64,000 nucleotides of DNA from positions 124,001-188,000 of the forward strand of contig DBOC01000006.1 of the NCBI GenBank assembly GCA_002299895.1, in the 5' to 3' direction. Below, in pieces: positions 61,036-64,000 of the stretch. The position numbers and the translations under genes were made by a program. Below the pieces are notes generated by a model, which saw only the letters and a program-made list of their open reading frames with translations, ran no database searches and was not told the DNA's origin. Within the stretch, counting starts at the first letter, position 1, and each line of letters begins with the position of its first letter. Origin of the DNA: Sphingomonadales bacterium UBA656. Its GTDB lineage: Bacteria; Pseudomonadota; Alphaproteobacteria; Sphingomonadales; Sphingomonadaceae.

Positions 61036-62400
61036 TTAGGAAGCGAGATCAGACTCCAATGCGGCTTGGAGGCGTTTACGGAACAATAGAATGATTATGC
61101 CGCCTGCCAGCCCGATGGCGGCATCCATAACCCAAAAAGCCGACGGGTGCATTTGGTCAAAATAGCTGCCAATCCACCCCGCCAGGACATGCCCGATAAA
61201 GGGTGAGAGAAAGGCTACCCCCATCAAAATAGAGGCCATGCCCTCAGGGGCAGCCCGGCTGACGATGGCTAAGGTTGTCGGCCAATAATACATCCAAGCA
61301 AGCCCCATGATTAGCCAGCCAGCAATGGCCCATCCAGCGTTCACACTGTCGGGTGCGCTTTGCCCCATATTGCCATAAGCAAAAAGAAGCGCGGCAACCG
61401 CAATGATAGCCGAACCAATTCCGACCTTTGTGACGCTGCTCGGTTCGCTGCCGTTTTTGGCCTGCCATGCCCAAAACATCACTAATGCAGGGGCGGCTAA
61501 TATCGCGCCGATGGAATCCATTGATGCAAACCAACTGGACGGCACCTCACCCAGCGACGTCGCCAAATTCACATATTGATCAACCCATAAAATGCCAATG
61601 CTCCACACCATCGGATAAGCAATTTCCGCCGGTATCGTCAGGGCGATGACCAATAACAGGACCCAAACCCGCTTGCGCTCAGCCTTGGTCATCGGCGCAG
61701 CTTTTTCGCGCTTGCGCGCCACCGGACGATCATCGGGCAAATGGCGCTGTCCCAAAATATAGGCGACCAGTGCAATCAGCATCAGCGCCGCCGCAACCGC
61801 AAACCCCGCGTGCCAGCCATAAATCGCCGCAACCAGCCCGGTTACGATTGGCCCGCTTGCAGCGCCAATGCAAATCCCAGTCGAAAAAATGGTGAAACCG
61901 CGTGACCGCATCGATTCATCTGACTGCGGATAAAGCGCGCCAACCTGCGCAGAAATATTACCCTTCAAAAACCCCGACCCAAGGATCAGCAGCAAGAGCG
62001 CGAGCAGAAAGCTAGAATAAAAGGACATCGCCAAATGCCCCGCACTCATTAGGAGGACACCAATCATCACGGTGCGCTTTGCGCCTAATATTCGGTCGGC
62101 AACCCAACCGCCGACGATAGGTGTGAAATAGACAAGCCCTGCATACCAACCATAAATGATTGCCGAAAAAGCAACATCGCTCATGGCCCCTCGAAATTCG
62201 AACATATCGCGGAGTGCGGCGAGCCCGATGACCTGCGCGGCATTTTCCGGCAGCAGTAGCTCTTTCACCATATAAAGCGTGAGCAGCGCAGACATTCCGT
62301 AAAAGGAAAAGCGTTCCCACATCTCGGTGAAGGATAAATAATACAGGCCTTTGGGGTGACCCGATGGCTGGCCATCCGCAATGTGCTCAATCTTACCCAC
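61036..62400 (-). CDS. POT/PTR2 proton-coupled oligopeptide transporter
   Basis: About 454 residues, 12 or more membrane helices. POT hallmark ExxERFxxY in FTEMWERFSFYGM near residue 30, VGGWVADRILGAKRT and SGFLKGNISAQVGALYP. Imports di- and tripeptides with protons. GTG at 62400 is preferred because GGGGGGAG lies four bases upstream; an ATG at 62418 adds six residues but has no Shine-Dalgarno. Divergent from the amidohydrolase. Confidence 0.88.
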   Translation of the reverse strand: MGKIEHIADGQPSGHPKGLYYLSFTEMWERFSFYGMSALLTLYMVKELLLPENAAQVIGLAALRDMFEFRGAMSDVAFSAIIYGWYAGLVYFTPIVGGWVADRILGAKRTVMIGVLLMSAGHLAMSFYSSFLLALLLLILGSGFLKGNISAQVGALYPQSDESMRSRGFTIFSTGICIGAASGPIVTGLVAAIYGWHAGFAVAAALMLIALVAYILGQRHLPDDRPVARKREKAAPMTKAERKRVWVLLLVIALTIPAEIAYPMVWSIGILWVDQYVNLATSLGEVPSSWFASMDSIGAILAAPALVMFWAWQAKNGSEPSSVTKVGIGSAIIAVAALLFAYGNMGQSAPDSVNAGWAIAGWLIMGLAWMYYWPTTLAIVSRAAPEGMASILMGVAFLSPFIGHVLAGWIGSYFDQMHPSAFWVMDAAIGLAGGIIILLFRKRLQAALESDLAS

Positions 62401-62569
62401 GCGTACTCCCCCCGCCATATTGTGCAGCCTTGTTCGCGTCGATATCTATGCCCGCTTAAGCGCGCGTTGCAAGGAAATGATGGAAATGTGTCCGTTCGAT
62501 AAGAATGAAAATTAGGACTTGGCTATTCGTTGCCGGTATCGCATCCTACCCTAATATAGGGGGACTAAG

Positions 62570-64000
62570 ATGAAATTTGACAGACGCGGCATGCTTGCAG
62601 GATTTGGGGCGCTGCCACTGGCATCGGTCGCTGCTAAAGCCTTTACCCAAGAGCCCGTGACGGTGTTCGAGGGCAATTTCGTCACGATGGAGCCTTCGCT
62701 GCCCGAAGCGCGTTTTGTGGCGGTCTCAGGTGGCATGATTTTGGGCCTTGCGGATAGTGTTAATGCGTTGGCGCCATGGACTGCGAACCGTGAGACGAAG
62801 ATTGACCGTCGCTTTGCCGGGAAAACAGTTTTCCCAGGACTGGTCGACCCGCATATTCATCCGATGCAAGCCGCCGTGATGCTCAACATACCCTTTATCG
62901 CCCCCGATGACTGGGTGCTGCCGCGCGGTAACTCCGCAGGTGTTCGAACGGCAGACGGGTACCGAGAAAGGTTGCGCGCTTTGCTGGCCAGCGATGCGTC
63001 GCGCCCGCTGATCACTTGGGGCTATCATGCGTTATTCCACGGTGCACTCGACCGCGCTATGCTTGATCAACTGGCACCCGATCGTCCATTGATTGTCTGG
63101 CAACGCAGCTTTCATGAGGTTATCGTGAATAGCGCCATGCTGCGCGAATGGGGGCTAACTGACGAAGCCGCGTTCAACGCCGCGCTCGCCGCCGCTAAGG
63201 CAGATCCCGCCCATTTCAGCTTTGCCTACGGATTGTTCAGCGAAACCGCGCTGCCCTTGGCCTTGGCCAAAATGCGTCCGGTTATCCTTGCACCCGCCAA
63301 GGTGAAGGCCGGCATGGCTGACCTGCGCACGTTGATGTTGCGCCATGGCGTCACGTCTACTGCCGATATGGCGACAGGCATTTTCGCCGGCTTTGACGTT
63401 GAAGCCGGGTTAATCCGCAATGCCTTTGAAACATCCGAATGTGCGGCGCGCATTGATTTGGTGCCGATGGCGAATGAGCTCGACAAAGTCTCGGATCTTG
63501 ACGCCTGGCACGCAGCGGCACGTGGCCGGGTGGAGGGCAAACATGTCCGCCTACCGCGCAGGGTAAAGCTGTTCGCCGACGGCGCCTATTTTGGGCAGAA
63601 TATGCGCATGAACCCGCCGGGCTATGCTGACGGGCATTTGGGTAAATGGATCACCGAACCGACAGACCTCAACCGACAGGTGCGACGCTATTGGGAGGCA
63701 GGATTTAGCCTGCATATTCATGTCAATGGCGATGAAGGCCTTGATGTCGTGCTCAATACGCTTGAGCCCGTCATTACGGGCCTACGTAGCGCACGACAGA
63801 CGGTTACTCTGGAACATCTCGGCTATTCGACGGAGGCACAAAATCGTCGGATTTCCCGCTTGGGATTATCCGTATCCGGGCAACCAAATTACATACGCGT
63901 GTTGGGGGACGCTTATGCCGCGCATGGCCTTGGTCCCGATCGGGCGGCGACAATGGACCGTTTTGGTTCGCTTGAACGCCATGGGGTATCGCTGGGGCTT
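62570..64000 (+). CDS. Tat-exported YtcJ-like amidohydrolase, C-terminus cut by window edge
   Basis: 477 codons from the ATG at 62570 with no stop before the window ends. Tat signal FDRRGMLAGFGALPLASV at the N-terminus. Amidohydro_3 features: TVFPGLVDPHIHPMQAA (HxH metal pair), a VKLFADGAYFG segment, HIHVNGDEGLDVVL and LEHLGYSTEAQNRRI. AGGGGG lies nine bases before the ATG. Related to the enzyme at 3726 but with a Tat signal. Substrate unknown. Confidence 0.88.
   Translation, partial: MKFDRRGMLAGFGALPLASVAAKAFTQEPVTVFEGNFVTMEPSLPEARFVAVSGGMILGLADSVNALAPWTANRETKIDRRFAGKTVFPGLVDPHIHPMQAAVMLNIPFIAPDDWVLPRGNSAGVRTADGYRERLRALLASDASRPLITWGYHALFHGALDRAMLDQLAPDRPLIVWQRSFHEVIVNSAMLREWGLTDEAAFNAALAAAKADPAHFSFAYGLFSETALPLALAKMRPVILAPAKVKAGMADLRTLMLRHGVTSTADMATGIFAGFDVEAGLIRNAFETSECAARIDLVPMANELDKVSDLDAWHAAARGRVEGKHVRLPRRVKLFADGAYFGQNMRMNPPGYADGHLGKWITEPTDLNRQVRRYWEAGFSLHIHVNGDEGLDVVLNTLEPVITGLRSARQTVTLEHLGYSTEAQNRRISRLGLSVSGQPNYIRVLGDAYAAHGLGPDRAATMDRFGSLERHGVSLGL

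Noticed and set aside
1..64000. tRNA, rRNA, insertion sequences, prophage or integrase
   Set aside because: Intergenic regions were read for them and none was recognised; all gaps are short and no transposase or integrase motif appears.

Overview
The window looks like chromosomal DNA of a sphingomonad (Alphaproteobacteria, Sphingomonadales; Sphingopyxis/Sphingorhabdus-like). Supporting evidence is a CtrA-type cell-cycle regulator, a UPF0262 protein (a family typical of alphaproteobacteria), four TonB-dependent receptors, IorAB-type molybdenum hydroxylase genes, a TPR-sulfotransferase next to a TonB receptor, and many unusual amidohydrolases and PhoD enzymes. I see no rRNA, tRNA, CRISPR array, insertion sequence or prophage. 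Gene density is very high and many neighbours overlap by 1 or 4 bases. The species call is inference.

Layout. 0-2.5 kb: C-terminally cut TonB receptor (minus). 2.7-6.4 kb: minus-strand operon of CurA-type reductase, secreted YtcJ-like amidohydrolase and beta-hydroxyacid dehydrogenase. 6.4-8.5 kb: ilvA and bpt (plus). 8.5-10.2 kb: msrC-type GAF protein, arfB, pirin (minus). 10.2-10.6 kb: AT-rich control region, then ctrA. 11.4-16.4 kb: minus-strand M28 peptidase, saccharopine-dehydrogenase-like protein, dcd, cdd, GH25-like protein, UPF0262. 16.5-21 kb: dnaB, ubiG, lysC, NMO-type oxidoreductase. 21.2-23.2 kb: bacterial-PH-domain pair. 23.2-29.05 kb: cobalamin riboswitch, then btuB-btuF-btuC-btuD and a PhoD-like lipoprotein. 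29.1-32.4 kb: GNAT protein and IorB/IorA (minus), divergent from xdhC-like, mobA-like and TPR-sulfotransferase genes and a TonB receptor (32.5-38.2 kb).

38.3-41.8 kb: a Rieske oxygenase and a PYROXD2-like flavoprotein divergent from a BetI-like TetR regulator, with a near-ideal operator between them. 41.9-43.5 kb: Tat-exported PhoD. 43.6-48.0 kb: acyl-CoA dehydrogenase behind a palindrome-rich promoter, followed by a nitric-oxide-type sensing cassette: a 78-residue stand-alone histidine-box protein, H-NOX, and an HNOBA-histidine kinase-REC hybrid. A REC-winged-helix regulator lies convergent to it. 48.2-53.2 kb: gamma-glutamyltransferase and a large TonB receptor. 53.4-55.9 kb: LysR divergent from a fatty acid hydroxylase and a membrane protein. 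56.0-61.0 kb: choline-oxidation operon in which betI and betB form one reading frame, followed by betA and an FAD oxidoreductase. 61.0-64.0 kb: POT peptide transporter divergent from a Tat-exported amidohydrolase cut by the window end.

The most unusual items are the BetI-BetB regulator-enzyme fusion with an operator-like repeat just upstream, and the H-NOX operon carrying a mini histidine-box protein. The two BetI-like regulators and the Rieske oxygenase suggest quaternary-amine catabolism in the 38-61 kb half.
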